This document shows, piece by piece, positions 56,718 through 64,000 of a stretch of DNA of 64,000 nt. The notes below the pieces were generated by a model. It ran no database searches. It saw nothing but the letters and a program-made list of their open reading frames with translations, and had not been told where the DNA came from. Source of the DNA: Pseudomonas putida (lineage in GTDB: Bacteria; Pseudomonadota; Gammaproteobacteria; Pseudomonadales; Pseudomonadaceae); assembly GCA_041879295.1 (NCBI GenBank), contig CP047152.1, forward strand, positions 5,585,501 through 5,649,500, given 5' to 3'. The stretch's first letter is position 1; each line of letters starts with the position of its first letter. The position numbers and the translations under genes were made by a program.

Positions 56718-57980
56718 ATGATCCGCGCCACCCACGGACCAGGCCGCGCCCTGCTCGCCACCCTCGCCCTCTGGCCGGCGCTGAGCCACGCCGAAGCGCC
56801 CGGCTGGTCGCTGCTCAGCCGCAACTATTTCCTGCACAGTGACTTCCGCTCGCCCTCCGGCAGCGGCCAGAACTACCGCCAGGAATGGGCCCAAGGCTTC
56901 ATCGGCGAGGTCCGTTCCGGCTTCACCGAGGGCACTGTCGGCGTCGGCATCGATGCCCATGGCTTTCTTGGTTTCAAGCTCGACGGCGGCCGCGGCCATA
57001 GCGGCACCGGCCTGCTGCCACGCGACAGCGATGGCCGCGCCGCGTCCGAGTACTCCAGCGCCGGTGCCGCGCTCAAACTGCACCTGGGCAACACCCGGCT
57101 GCGCTATGGCGAGATGATGGTGGAAACCCCGGTGTTCGACACCGGTGACAAACGCCTGCACCCGGAATACGCCACCGGCTGGCTGGTGGAAAACACCGAC
57201 CTGCCCGACTGGCGCCTGCAGGCCGGGCGTTTCACTGCCTTCAACAACCAGGACAACAGTTCCACCCACGACGACTTCAGCGGCTACGGCGCCAGCACCC
57301 ACAACCGGGCCATCAGCCTGGCCGGTGCCACCTTCGCACCCAACGGGCCGTTCGGCGCCGCACTGTATGCCGGGCAGCTGGAAAACACCTGGCGCCAGGC
57401 CTACCTCAACCTGAACCTGGCCGAGGGCAACTGGCGCCTGGACGGCAACCTGTACAAAACCCGCGACACCGGTAACGCCAGCGCAGGGGCGATCGACACC
57501 CTCGCCTACAGCCTGCTGGCCAGGTACAGCTTCGGCGCCCAGGCGCTGAGCCTGGCCTACCAGAAGGTCGAGGGCGACACCCCGTTCGACTTCGTCGGCG
57601 GCGACTCCATCTACCTGGCCAACGCGATCAAGTACGCCGACTTCAACGGCCCGGGCGAGCACTCGTGGCAACTGCGCTACGACCTGGACTTCGCCACCCT
57701 TGGCGTACCTGGCCTGAGCCTGATGGGCCGCTATGTCAGCGGCCGCGGCATCGACGGCAGCCATGCGCCTGCGGGCGGCGCCTATGTGAACCAGTACGGT
57801 GACGGCGGCAAGCACTGGGAGCGCGACATCGACCTGAAATACGTGGTGCAGTCGGGGGCTGCCAAGGACCTGAGCCTGTCGTTCTCCCACGTCAGCCACC
57901 GCGCCAACCAGGCCCAGGCGGGCGGTGATATCGACCGCATCTACCTGATTATCGAATACCCACTCAAAGGCAGCTTCTGA
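56718..57980 (+). CDS. OprD-family outer-membrane porin
   Basis: 420 residues from MIRATHGPGRALL (GGAG seven bases upstream); 69 more codons are open upstream but are REP sequence. Signal peptide ends near SHA|EA. Motifs of OprD proteins: LLSRNYFLHSDFRS, RQEWAQGFIGEVRSGFT, KLHLGNTRLRYGEM and the C-terminal strand ending YLIIEYPLKGSF. Such porins admit amino acids, aromatic or organic acids. It is co-transcribed with the MFS gene 1 bp downstream. Confidence 0.93.
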   Translation: MIRATHGPGRALLATLALWPALSHAEAPGWSLLSRNYFLHSDFRSPSGSGQNYRQEWAQGFIGEVRSGFTEGTVGVGIDAHGFLGFKLDGGRGHSGTGLLPRDSDGRAASEYSSAGAALKLHLGNTRLRYGEMMVETPVFDTGDKRLHPEYATGWLVENTDLPDWRLQAGRFTAFNNQDNSSTHDDFSGYGASTHNRAISLAGATFAPNGPFGAALYAGQLENTWRQAYLNLNLAEGNWRLDGNLYKTRDTGNASAGAIDTLAYSLLARYSFGAQALSLAYQKVEGDTPFDFVGGDSIYLANAIKYADFNGPGEHSWQLRYDLDFATLGVPGLSLMGRYVSGRGIDGSHAPAGGAYVNQYGDGGKHWERDIDLKYVVQSGAAKDLSLSFSHVSHRANQAQAGGDIDRIYLIIEYPLKGSF

Positions 57981-57981
57981 C

Positions 57982-59580
57982 ATGAGTACATCCCCTTCAG
58001 GTGCCTGGAGCCCGTTGCGTAACACCACCTTCCGCATGCTGTGGATCGCCACCATCGCCTCCAACATCGGCACCTGGATGCACGAGGTGGGCGCCGGCTG
58101 GCTGATGACCACGCTGTCGGCCAGCCCGCTGCACGTGGCGTTGATCCAGGTAGCCGGCTCGTTGCCGATGTTCTTCCTGGCCCTGCCGGCGGGCGCAGCG
58201 GCGGACATCGTCGACAAACGCCGCTACCTGTTGCTGGTGCAACTGTGGATGTCTTGTGTAGCGGTTGTGCTGGCGGCCCTGACGTTGCTCGGGATGATGA
58301 ACGTCACCTTGCTGCTGGTACTGACCCTGGCACTGGGCATTGGTACAGCGCTGATGATGCCAGCGTGGAGCGCACTGACACCAGAACTGGTGGGCAAGGA
58401 GGACCTGGCCAACGCGGTGGCGCTTTCCAGTGTTGGCATCAACGTGTCACGGGCCATCGGCCCGGCACTGGCGGGGGTGGTGGTGAGCATGGTCGGCCCG
58501 TGGCTGACCTTCGCCCTGAATGCCATCTCGTTCGCGGGGGTGATCCTGGTGCTGTTCCTGTGGAAGCGCGAGGTGAAGGAACCACTGCTGCCGGCCGAAC
58601 GCTTCGTTGGCGCCATGCGCACCGGGTTGCGCTTTGCCCGCAGCGCCAAGCCTTTGCAGGCCGTGATGCTACGCGCGTTGGCGTTCTTTTTCTGCGCCAG
58701 CGCCGGCACTTCGCTGCTGCCGCTGATCGTGCGTGGCGAGATGCGCGGCACTGCAGCGGACTTCGGCCTGCTGCTGGCGGCCATCGGTATTGGCGCAGTG
58801 GCGGGTGCCACCTTGCTGCCGCGCCTGCGTGAACGCATCAGCCGTGACCGCCTGGTGTTTCTGGCCAGCCTGCTGTATGCCCTGTTCCTGCTGGCCCTGG
58901 CGCTGGTGCGCAACTTCTATGTGCTGCTGCCAGCGATGCTGCTCAGCGGCGCGGCGTGGATCGCGGTGCTGTCCAACCTGCAGGTGGCTGCACAGACTTC
59001 GGTGCCCGCCTGGGTACGGGCGCGGGCTTTGTCGGTATACATTCTGATCTTCTTCGGCGCCATGGCCTGTGGCGGCCTGCTGTGGGGCACGCTGGCCAGC
59101 CATGCAACGATCACCTTCAGCCTGCTGCTGGCCGCAGGCGGCCTGGCGCTGGGTACCTTGCTGACCTGCAAGGTGGCGCTGCCGGAAACCGAGGCAGAAG
59201 AGCTGACGCCGTCGCTGCATTGGCCGGTGCCGGTATTGAGCGATGACATGGACAAGGAAGTCGGACCGGTGATGGTCACCGTCGAGTACCACATCGCCCC
59301 CACCAAGGCCGAGGCCTTCCAGCAGGCGGCGCGGGAGCTGGAAGCGATGCGCAAGCGCAATGGCGCATTGTCGTGGGGGTTGATGCGGGACAGTGCTGAT
59401 CCGGCGTTGTGGCTGGAGTTCTTCTTCGAGGAATCGTGGCTGGAGCATCTGCGGCATCACCATCGGGTGACCCGTGGTGAGCTGAAGATCGAGGCGCGGG
59501 TCAGGATGCTGCAGACCGATGGGATTGAAGTGCGAATTCGGCATTTGTTGGCTGGCGGGGAGCATAAGGCTCACCATTGA
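57982..59580 (+). CDS. MFS transporter with C-terminal ABM-like domain
   Basis: 532 residues. The MFS_3/EntS-like part (about 1-405) starts RNTTFRMLWIATIASNIGTW and has 10-12 helices, with WKREVKEPLLP between halves. Residues about 425-525 are soluble and match the antibiotic-biosynthesis-monooxygenase-type ferredoxin-like fold (VMVTVEYHIAPTKAEAF, SWGLMRDSADPALWLEFFF, HLRHHHRVT). It follows the porin gene by 1 bp. Probably exports or imports a small molecule through the porin; direction unknown. Confidence 0.88.
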   Translation: MSTSPSGAWSPLRNTTFRMLWIATIASNIGTWMHEVGAGWLMTTLSASPLHVALIQVAGSLPMFFLALPAGAAADIVDKRRYLLLVQLWMSCVAVVLAALTLLGMMNVTLLLVLTLALGIGTALMMPAWSALTPELVGKEDLANAVALSSVGINVSRAIGPALAGVVVSMVGPWLTFALNAISFAGVILVLFLWKREVKEPLLPAERFVGAMRTGLRFARSAKPLQAVMLRALAFFFCASAGTSLLPLIVRGEMRGTAADFGLLLAAIGIGAVAGATLLPRLRERISRDRLVFLASLLYALFLLALALVRNFYVLLPAMLLSGAAWIAVLSNLQVAAQTSVPAWVRARALSVYILIFFGAMACGGLLWGTLASHATITFSLLLAAGGLALGTLLTCKVALPETEAEELTPSLHWPVPVLSDDMDKEVGPVMVTVEYHIAPTKAEAFQQAARELEAMRKRNGALSWGLMRDSADPALWLEFFFEESWLEHLRHHHRVTRGELKIEARVRMLQTDGIEVRIRHLLAGGEHKAHH

Positions 59581-59613
59581 TGCTGGCCTTGGCGGCCCTT
59601 GAGGCACAAGAAA

Positions 59614-59640
59614 GGGGCCAGATATTGGCCCCGTTCTTCA
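59614..59640. terminator. Terminator between convergent MFS and amidohydrolase genes
   Basis: GGGGCCA/TGGCCCC stem with 5-nt loop, with pyrimidine-rich tails on both strands. Confidence 0.65.
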
Positions 59641-59652
59641 CATCAGCTCAGC

Positions 59653-61635
59653 TTAGAACGCGAAGCACGAACAGCCTAACGCTCCCCAGAAACCTTGGAA
59701 GTCATTTACCGGTACGCTCGAATGCCGCGCCTTTTCATGGCTGTGTGCATGCACACCGCAAGGCCCGCTGCACTGGTGCACAGCCGCTGCCAACGATGGC
59801 GTACCGACACGCCAGTGCCCAGGTACCTTGGTCACCGGCGACCACTCCGGCAGCACCGGCACCTGCGGCGGGCCTAGCTTGTCGAACTCGCCAGCACCAT
59901 ACACCACCTTGCCATCAACGATGGTCAGCACCGACTCGATGCCCTTGATCGCTTCTTCATCGACACTGAAGAAGTCCAGCGACAATGCTGCCAGGTCAGC
60001 CAGCTGGCCCACCTTGATCTGGCCTTTCTTGCCTTGCTCGCTGGAAAACCAGGCGCTGCCCTGGGTGAACAGTTGCAGCGCGGTGTCACGGCTCAAGCCT
60101 TCCGGGTACAGCTCCATGCCACCGACCGTCTTGCCGCTGACCAGCCAGTACAGTGAGGTCCATGGGTTGTAGCTAGACACCCGAGTGGCATCGGTACCCG
60201 CGCCCACCGGCACGCCCATTTCGAGCATGCGCTTGATCGGCGGGGTCTGCTCGGCGGCCTTGGCGCCGTAGCGGTCGACGAAGTATTCACCCTGGAAGGC
60301 CATGCGGTCCTGGATGGCAATACCACCGCCCAGCGCACGCACGCGCTCGATGTTCTGCGGGGTGATGGTTTCGGCGTGATCGAAGAACCACGGCAGGCCA
60401 TTGAACGGGATGTCGCGGTTGACCTTCTCGAACACGTCGAGCATGCGCGTGATCGATTCGTTGTAGGTGGCGTGCAGGCGGAACGGCCAGCGCTGCTCGA
60501 CCAGGTGGCGCACCACCGGCTCCAGCTCTTCTTCCATGGTCTGCGGCAGGTCCGGGCGCGGCTCGAGGAAGTCCTCGAAGTCGGCGGCGGAGAACACCAG
60601 CATCTCACCGGCGCCGTTGTGGCGCAGGAAGTCGGTGCCACTGTGCAGCTTGACGCTGGCCGTCCACTTCTTGAAGTCGTCCAGCTCTTCCTTGGGCTTC
60701 TGGGTGAACAGGTTGTAGGCGATGCGCACGGTCAGCTGGTTATTGTCGGCCAGTTCCTGGATAACCGAGTAGTCATCGGGGAAGTTCTGGTAGCCGCCAC
60801 CGGCGTCGATGGCGCTGGTCAGGCCCAGGCGGTTGAGCTCACGCATGAACTGGCGAGTGGAGTTGACCTGATACTCCAGCGGCAGCTTAGGCCCCTTGGC
60901 CAGCGTGGCGTAGAGAATCATCGCGTTCGGGCGGGCGATCAGCATGCCGGTCGGGTTGCCGAACTTGTCGCGCTGGATCTCGCCACCCGGCGGGTTCGGC
61001 GTGTCCTTGGTGTATCCGACAGCCTTGAGCGCAGCGCGGTTGAGCAGCGCGCGGTCGTACAGGTGCAGCAGGAACACCGGAGTGTCAGGGGCGGCCTGGT
61101 TGATTTCCTCAAGGGTGGGCATGCGCTTTTCGGCGAACTGGAATTCATTCCAGCCACCGACCACGCGCACCCATTGCGGGGTAGGCGTGCGCGCCGCCTG
61201 GTCCTTGAGCATACGCAGGGCATCGGCCACCGACGGCACCCCTTCCCAGCGCAGCTCGAGGTTGTAGTTCAGACCGCCCCGGATCAGGTGCAGGTGCGAG
61301 TCATTGAGGCCGGGGATCACCGTGCGCTGCTTGAGGTCGATGATCTGCGAGGCGGCACCCTTGTGGGCCATGGCCTCGGCGTCGCTGCCCACGGCGATGA
61401 AGCGGCCGTCCTTGATGGCGACAGCAGTCGCGGTGGGCTTTTCGCGGTCAACGGTGTGCAGTTTGCCGTTGAACAGAATCAGGTCGGCGGTCATGGAACC
61501 TCCTTGCGTGGATGCGTGAGCGAAACCGGCTTGGCCGGTAAAAGGCAATGCGGACCAGAGCGCGCCGGCAGCACCGAGCACAGTGCTGGTGGCGAGGAAC
61601 TGGCGACGGGTCTTGTCGTTGCGATCCTGGGACAT
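59653..61635 (-). CDS. Tat-exported YtcJ-like amidohydrolase
   Basis: 660 residues. The N-terminus has a twin-arginine signal (TRRQFLATS, R10-R11) with cleavage near AHA|ST. The metal-binding motif DSHLHL (H114, H116) and later histidines (WFFDHAE) and GAGTDATR mark the amidohydrolase_3 family. The protein ends in a His/Cys-rich tail, HQCSGPCGVHAHSHEKARH and FWGALGCSCFAF. Periplasmic hydrolysis of an amide, formyl or cyclic substrate is likely; the substrate is unknown. Confidence 0.9.
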   Translation of the reverse strand: MSQDRNDKTRRQFLATSTVLGAAGALWSALPFTGQAGFAHASTQGGSMTADLILFNGKLHTVDREKPTATAVAIKDGRFIAVGSDAEAMAHKGAASQIIDLKQRTVIPGLNDSHLHLIRGGLNYNLELRWEGVPSVADALRMLKDQAARTPTPQWVRVVGGWNEFQFAEKRMPTLEEINQAAPDTPVFLLHLYDRALLNRAALKAVGYTKDTPNPPGGEIQRDKFGNPTGMLIARPNAMILYATLAKGPKLPLEYQVNSTRQFMRELNRLGLTSAIDAGGGYQNFPDDYSVIQELADNNQLTVRIAYNLFTQKPKEELDDFKKWTASVKLHSGTDFLRHNGAGEMLVFSAADFEDFLEPRPDLPQTMEEELEPVVRHLVEQRWPFRLHATYNESITRMLDVFEKVNRDIPFNGLPWFFDHAETITPQNIERVRALGGGIAIQDRMAFQGEYFVDRYGAKAAEQTPPIKRMLEMGVPVGAGTDATRVSSYNPWTSLYWLVSGKTVGGMELYPEGLSRDTALQLFTQGSAWFSSEQGKKGQIKVGQLADLAALSLDFFSVDEEAIKGIESVLTIVDGKVVYGAGEFDKLGPPQVPVLPEWSPVTKVPGHWRVGTPSLAAAVHQCSGPCGVHAHSHEKARHSSVPVNDFQGFWGALGCSCFAF

Positions 61636-61759
61636 AGGCTTCTCCGACTAGGGCCGGCAGGGGGACTGCAAAGCATGCCGGTTGATGCAAGGCCTGTGCT
61701 TGGATGGATGTGCGGTGGGTTGAAGAAGGTTAGTCCTGGTCAAGCCTTTTGCTGCCTGG

Positions 61760-61825
61760 GCCGGCCTCTTCGCGGGTAAACCCGCTCCTACAACGTCTGT
61801 AGGAGCGGGTTTACCCGCGAATGTT
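61760..61825. repeat. REP inverted pair
   Basis: CCTCTTCGCGGGTAAACCCG and TGTAGGAGCGGGTTTACCCG closely facing, between the amidohydrolase and alpha/beta-hydrolase genes. Confidence 0.85.
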
Positions 61826-61833
61826 TCCCACAA

Positions 61834-62652
61834 TTACCGCTGAAGGAACGCCAGCAAGTCCTCATTCAGCTGCTGCGCATGGGTCACTGCAAAACCGTGC
61901 GGCGCCCCGGCATACACCTTCAGCTCGGCGCCGCGAATCAGCTCCGCCGCCTGCTTGCCAGTGGTCTCGAACGGCACGATCTGGTCGTCATCGCCATGGA
62001 TCACCAACGTCGGCACATCGACCTTGGCCATGTCGGGACGGAAATCGGTCTCCGAGAATGCCGTCACACAGTCCAGGGTGCCTTTGATTGACGCCATCAG
62101 CGCAATGTTCAGGGTCTGCGTCTGCACACCCTGGGACACCTGCTGCCCATGGTTCAGGCCGTAGAACGGCGTAGCGAAATCGGCGATGAACTGCGCGCGG
62201 TCGGCACGCAGGCCGGCCTGGATGCCCTCGAACACCGACAGGTCGACACCGTCAGGGTTGTCCTCACGCTTGCCGAACACTGGCGTCACCGCGCCCAGCA
62301 ACACCAGCCCGGCCACCCGCTCGCTGCCGTGGCGGGCGATGTAGCGGCTGACATCACCGCCCCCCATCGAGAAGCCCACCAGGGTGACGTCGCGCAGGTC
62401 GAGGTGCTCGATCAGCTGGGCAATGTCATCGGCGAAGGTGTCGTAGTCGTAACCGTTCCACGGCTGGCTCGAGCGGCCGAAACCCCGGCGGTCGAAGGCG
62501 ATGGCGCGGTAACCGCGGCTGGCCAGGAACTCCATCTGGGAATCCCACATGTCGGCGTCCAGCGGCCAGCCGTGGCTGAACAGCACAGGCTTGCCGCTGC
62601 CCCAGTCCTTGAAATAGATCGAAGTGCCATCGCGGGTAACGAACGTACTCAT
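61834..62652 (-). CDS. Alpha/beta hydrolase (non-heme chloroperoxidase/arylesterase-like)
   Basis: 272 residues. Oxyanion HGWPLDADMW, nucleophile elbow GFSMGGGD with S95, acid in VIHGDDDQIVPF, and histidine in AGAPHGFAVTH complete the triad. No signal peptide. Such proteins act as esterases or perhydrolases with halogenation only as a side activity. It follows the small membrane gene at 62693 on the same strand. Confidence 0.92.
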   Translation of the reverse strand: MSTFVTRDGTSIYFKDWGSGKPVLFSHGWPLDADMWDSQMEFLASRGYRAIAFDRRGFGRSSQPWNGYDYDTFADDIAQLIEHLDLRDVTLVGFSMGGGDVSRYIARHGSERVAGLVLLGAVTPVFGKREDNPDGVDLSVFEGIQAGLRADRAQFIADFATPFYGLNHGQQVSQGVQTQTLNIALMASIKGTLDCVTAFSETDFRPDMAKVDVPTLVIHGDDDQIVPFETTGKQAAELIRGAELKVYAGAPHGFAVTHAQQLNEDLLAFLQR

Positions 62653-62692
62653 AACGGTATCTCCTTGAAAGTTTCCAGGTGAAGGCGTCGGC

Positions 62693-63001
62693 TCAGCCGC
62701 GCAGCCAGTTGGCGCAGCGGCGGGTTACCCAAGGCATGATGTAGAACACCACGGGCAGGATGACGAACAGGTTGACGATCAGGTTGCCGGTGATGACGCC
62801 GCCCAGCTGCGGGAAGCGTGCAAACAGCGGCGCCAGCAGTTGCGGGATGACCATGGTCATCGGGCAGATCACCAGGTAGGTCAGCAGTGCCTGTTTCCAG
62901 CGCGGCGGTTGCGCTGCGGGGGTGCCCGGCGAGCTATCAAGCACCTTGTGTTGCAGGCATACGGTCACCACTTCGCGGTTGTCATGGAGTGCGGTGTTCA
63001 T
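62693..63001 (-). CDS. Small membrane protein related to the C-terminal domain of ABM-superfamily COG3224 proteins
   Basis: 102 residues from MNTALHDNREVV. The segment PPRWKQALLTYLVICPMTM followed by two more hydrophobic stretches and a PWVTRRCANWLRG end resembles the membrane tail of COG3224 ABM proteins, but the soluble ABM domain is absent. Three predicted helices. It is on the same strand as the alpha/beta hydrolase and hydrolase copy 3. Confidence 0.7.
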   Translation of the reverse strand: MNTALHDNREVVTVCLQHKVLDSSPGTPAAQPPRWKQALLTYLVICPMTMVIPQLLAPLFARFPQLGGVITGNLIVNLFVILPVVFYIMPWVTRRCANWLRG

Positions 63002-63118
63002 CGGCGTTCCTTGGGATGAGCTTGCCCGCATTCACTGTGCAACGGCGAACGGGCGGAGGATTGGATGGGTGTGCTGCCCTGCGCGGGCACCGACTCACGG
63101 CGCCCGGGGCGGGTCGGC

Positions 63119-63748
63119 TTACTTGCCGGCGTTGAAAGCGTTGTAGCTGGTCATCAGGTTGCGGTAGTCCGGGATGTGGTTGGAGCACAGCGCGGCCAGG
63201 CCTTCGATGTCGTTGCGCCAGTCGCGGTGCAGCTCACAGGCCACGCCGAACCAAGTCATCAGCTGGGCACCCGCCTGGCTCATGCGGTCGTGGGCAGCGT
63301 CGCGGGTCATGGCGTTGAAAGTGCCGGAGGCATCAGTGACCACGAACACGTCGAACTCTTCTTCCAGGGCCGACAGGGCCGGGAAAGCTACACAGACCTC
63401 AGTCACCACACCGGCAATGATCAGCTGCTTCTTGCCAGTGGCTTTCACGGCCTTGACGAAGTCTTCGTTGTCCCAGGCGTTGATCTGGCCAGGGCGGGCA
63501 ATGTACGGAGCGTCCGGGAACAGGGCTTTCAGCTCCGGTACCAGTGGGCCGTTGGGGCCTTGCTCGAAGCTGGTGGTAAGAATGGTCGGCAGGTTGAAGA
63601 ACTTGGCCAGGTCGGCCAGGGCCAGCACGTTGTTCTTGAACGCATCCGGCTCGATGTCGCGCACCAGGGACAGCAGGCCAGCCTGGTGATCGACCAGCAG
63701 TACGGCGGCGTCGTCTTTGTTCAGGCGGTTGTATTTGAAGTGGGTCAT
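63119..63748 (-). CDS. YcaC-like isochorismatase-fold cysteine hydrolase (copy 3)
   Basis: 209 residues, nearly identical to copy 2 in length and sequence, with D20 and C119 conserved. The upstream region repeats that of copy 2 (TTTCGCGTTGATGGG, GATTAAAA-CATCACCTTTG and the CGTTC-N8-GAACG dyad). This suggests recent duplication or gene conversion. It is followed by the DUF-like membrane and hydrolase genes. Confidence 0.92.
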   Translation of the reverse strand: MTHFKYNRLNKDDAAVLLVDHQAGLLSLVRDIEPDAFKNNVLALADLAKFFNLPTILTTSFEQGPNGPLVPELKALFPDAPYIARPGQINAWDNEDFVKAVKATGKKQLIIAGVVTEVCVAFPALSALEEEFDVFVVTDASGTFNAMTRDAAHDRMSQAGAQLMTWFGVACELHRDWRNDIEGLAALCSNHIPDYRNLMTSYNAFNAGK

Positions 63749-63857
63749 GGGGGTAGCTCCTAAGGGTTTTGATGTTCAGTAAGTTGGTGTTTCGCGTTGA
63801 TGGGAGAAGATTAAAACCATCACCTTTGGAGCGGTAGATAGCAGTTTTTGGCTTTAG

Positions 63858-63875
63858 CGTTCTGTTTTGGGAACG
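63858..63875. promoter_or_regulatory. Probable LysR operator upstream of hydrolase copy 3
   Basis: CGTTC-N8-GAACG with the same flanks as the site at 55475-55492. Confidence 0.6.
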
Positions 63876-63892
63876 ATAGATTGGCGTTGGTT

Positions 63893-63931
63893 TTGCTGGC
63901 CCCTTCGCGGGCTTGCCCGCGAAGGGGCCAG
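63893..63931. repeat. REP palindrome
   Basis: TGGCCCCTTCGCGGGC-TTG-inverted copy: a near-perfect palindrome of about 37 bp. Confidence 0.85.
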
Positions 63932-64000
63932 CACAGGCTTGCATTGCCTGCCCGGCAAACCTGCTCTATTACTACCCACAGCCCTCCCCTCACCCCCGAG

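Noticed and set aside
56607..58217. 536-codon minus-strand frame across the porin and MFS genes
   Set aside because: Antisense to two real genes and spans REP sequence; no recognisable domain.

Overview
The window is a chromosomal segment of a fluorescent Pseudomonas, most likely of the P. putida group. I infer this from gene order and protein families (ubiD-rho-trxA-ppx/ppk, cyaA-rnk, cyaY/lptM-lysA-dapF-xerC, sutA-amtB-glnK-ubiK-comM), high GC, and many putida-type REP palindromes (cores such as TTCGCGGG and CCCGCTCCTAC) between genes. I saw no rRNA or tRNA gene, prophage or CRISPR array.

Layout. 1-4044: an RbbA-type ABC exporter operon (adaptor end, fused ATPase-permease, second permease). 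4225-8400: a solitary MazF/PemK-like protein, a FliL-like protein, a quinone oxidoreductase, a ChaC-like cyclotransferase and a ferredoxin-flavin reductase. 8382-18612: ubiD, rho, trxA, then the polyphosphate pair ppx and ppk, which converge with overlapping stop codons; ppx has a PHO-box-like repeat. DedA and sterol-desaturase genes overlap tail to tail by 168 bp. 18743-28254: YaiI, adenylate cyclase, rnk, cyaY, and the lptM-lysA-dapF-DUF484-xerC-HAD operon. 28435-32064: sutA with a long structured leader, glnK-amtB behind a sigma-54 promoter with two NtrC-like sites, then ubiK and a small cyclotransferase.

34147-41363 is an accessory island beside comM. A decayed, truncated copy of the comM 5' end lies on the left and intact comM on the right. 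Between them are an orphan Hcp gene, a putative glycine-zipper (pore-forming) type VI effector, a small membrane protein that is probably its immunity protein, and a complete IS66-family insertion with a perfect 8-bp target duplication and no tnpA.

41941-48585 holds a two-component system: a 1682-residue pseudokinase/AAA ATPase/GAF/histidine kinase, a divergent regulator with winged-helix, receiver and LuxR-type domains, and a receiver-only protein. 48682-64000 is metabolic and regulatory: three YcaC-like isochorismatase-fold hydrolases (two share a probable LysR operator), AraC/GlxA/LysR regulators, a KefB-type antiporter, an OprD porin, an MFS-ABM fusion, a Tat-exported amidohydrolase and an alpha/beta hydrolase. 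Between kefB and a DUF6124-type gene lie a 211-bp tandem repeat array built from REP-like palindromes and a roughly 190-nt leader with mutually exclusive stems.

Most promising for follow-up: the Hcp-effector-immunity cassette between comM copies, the unusual two-component system, the DUF6124 leader, and the 211-bp array.
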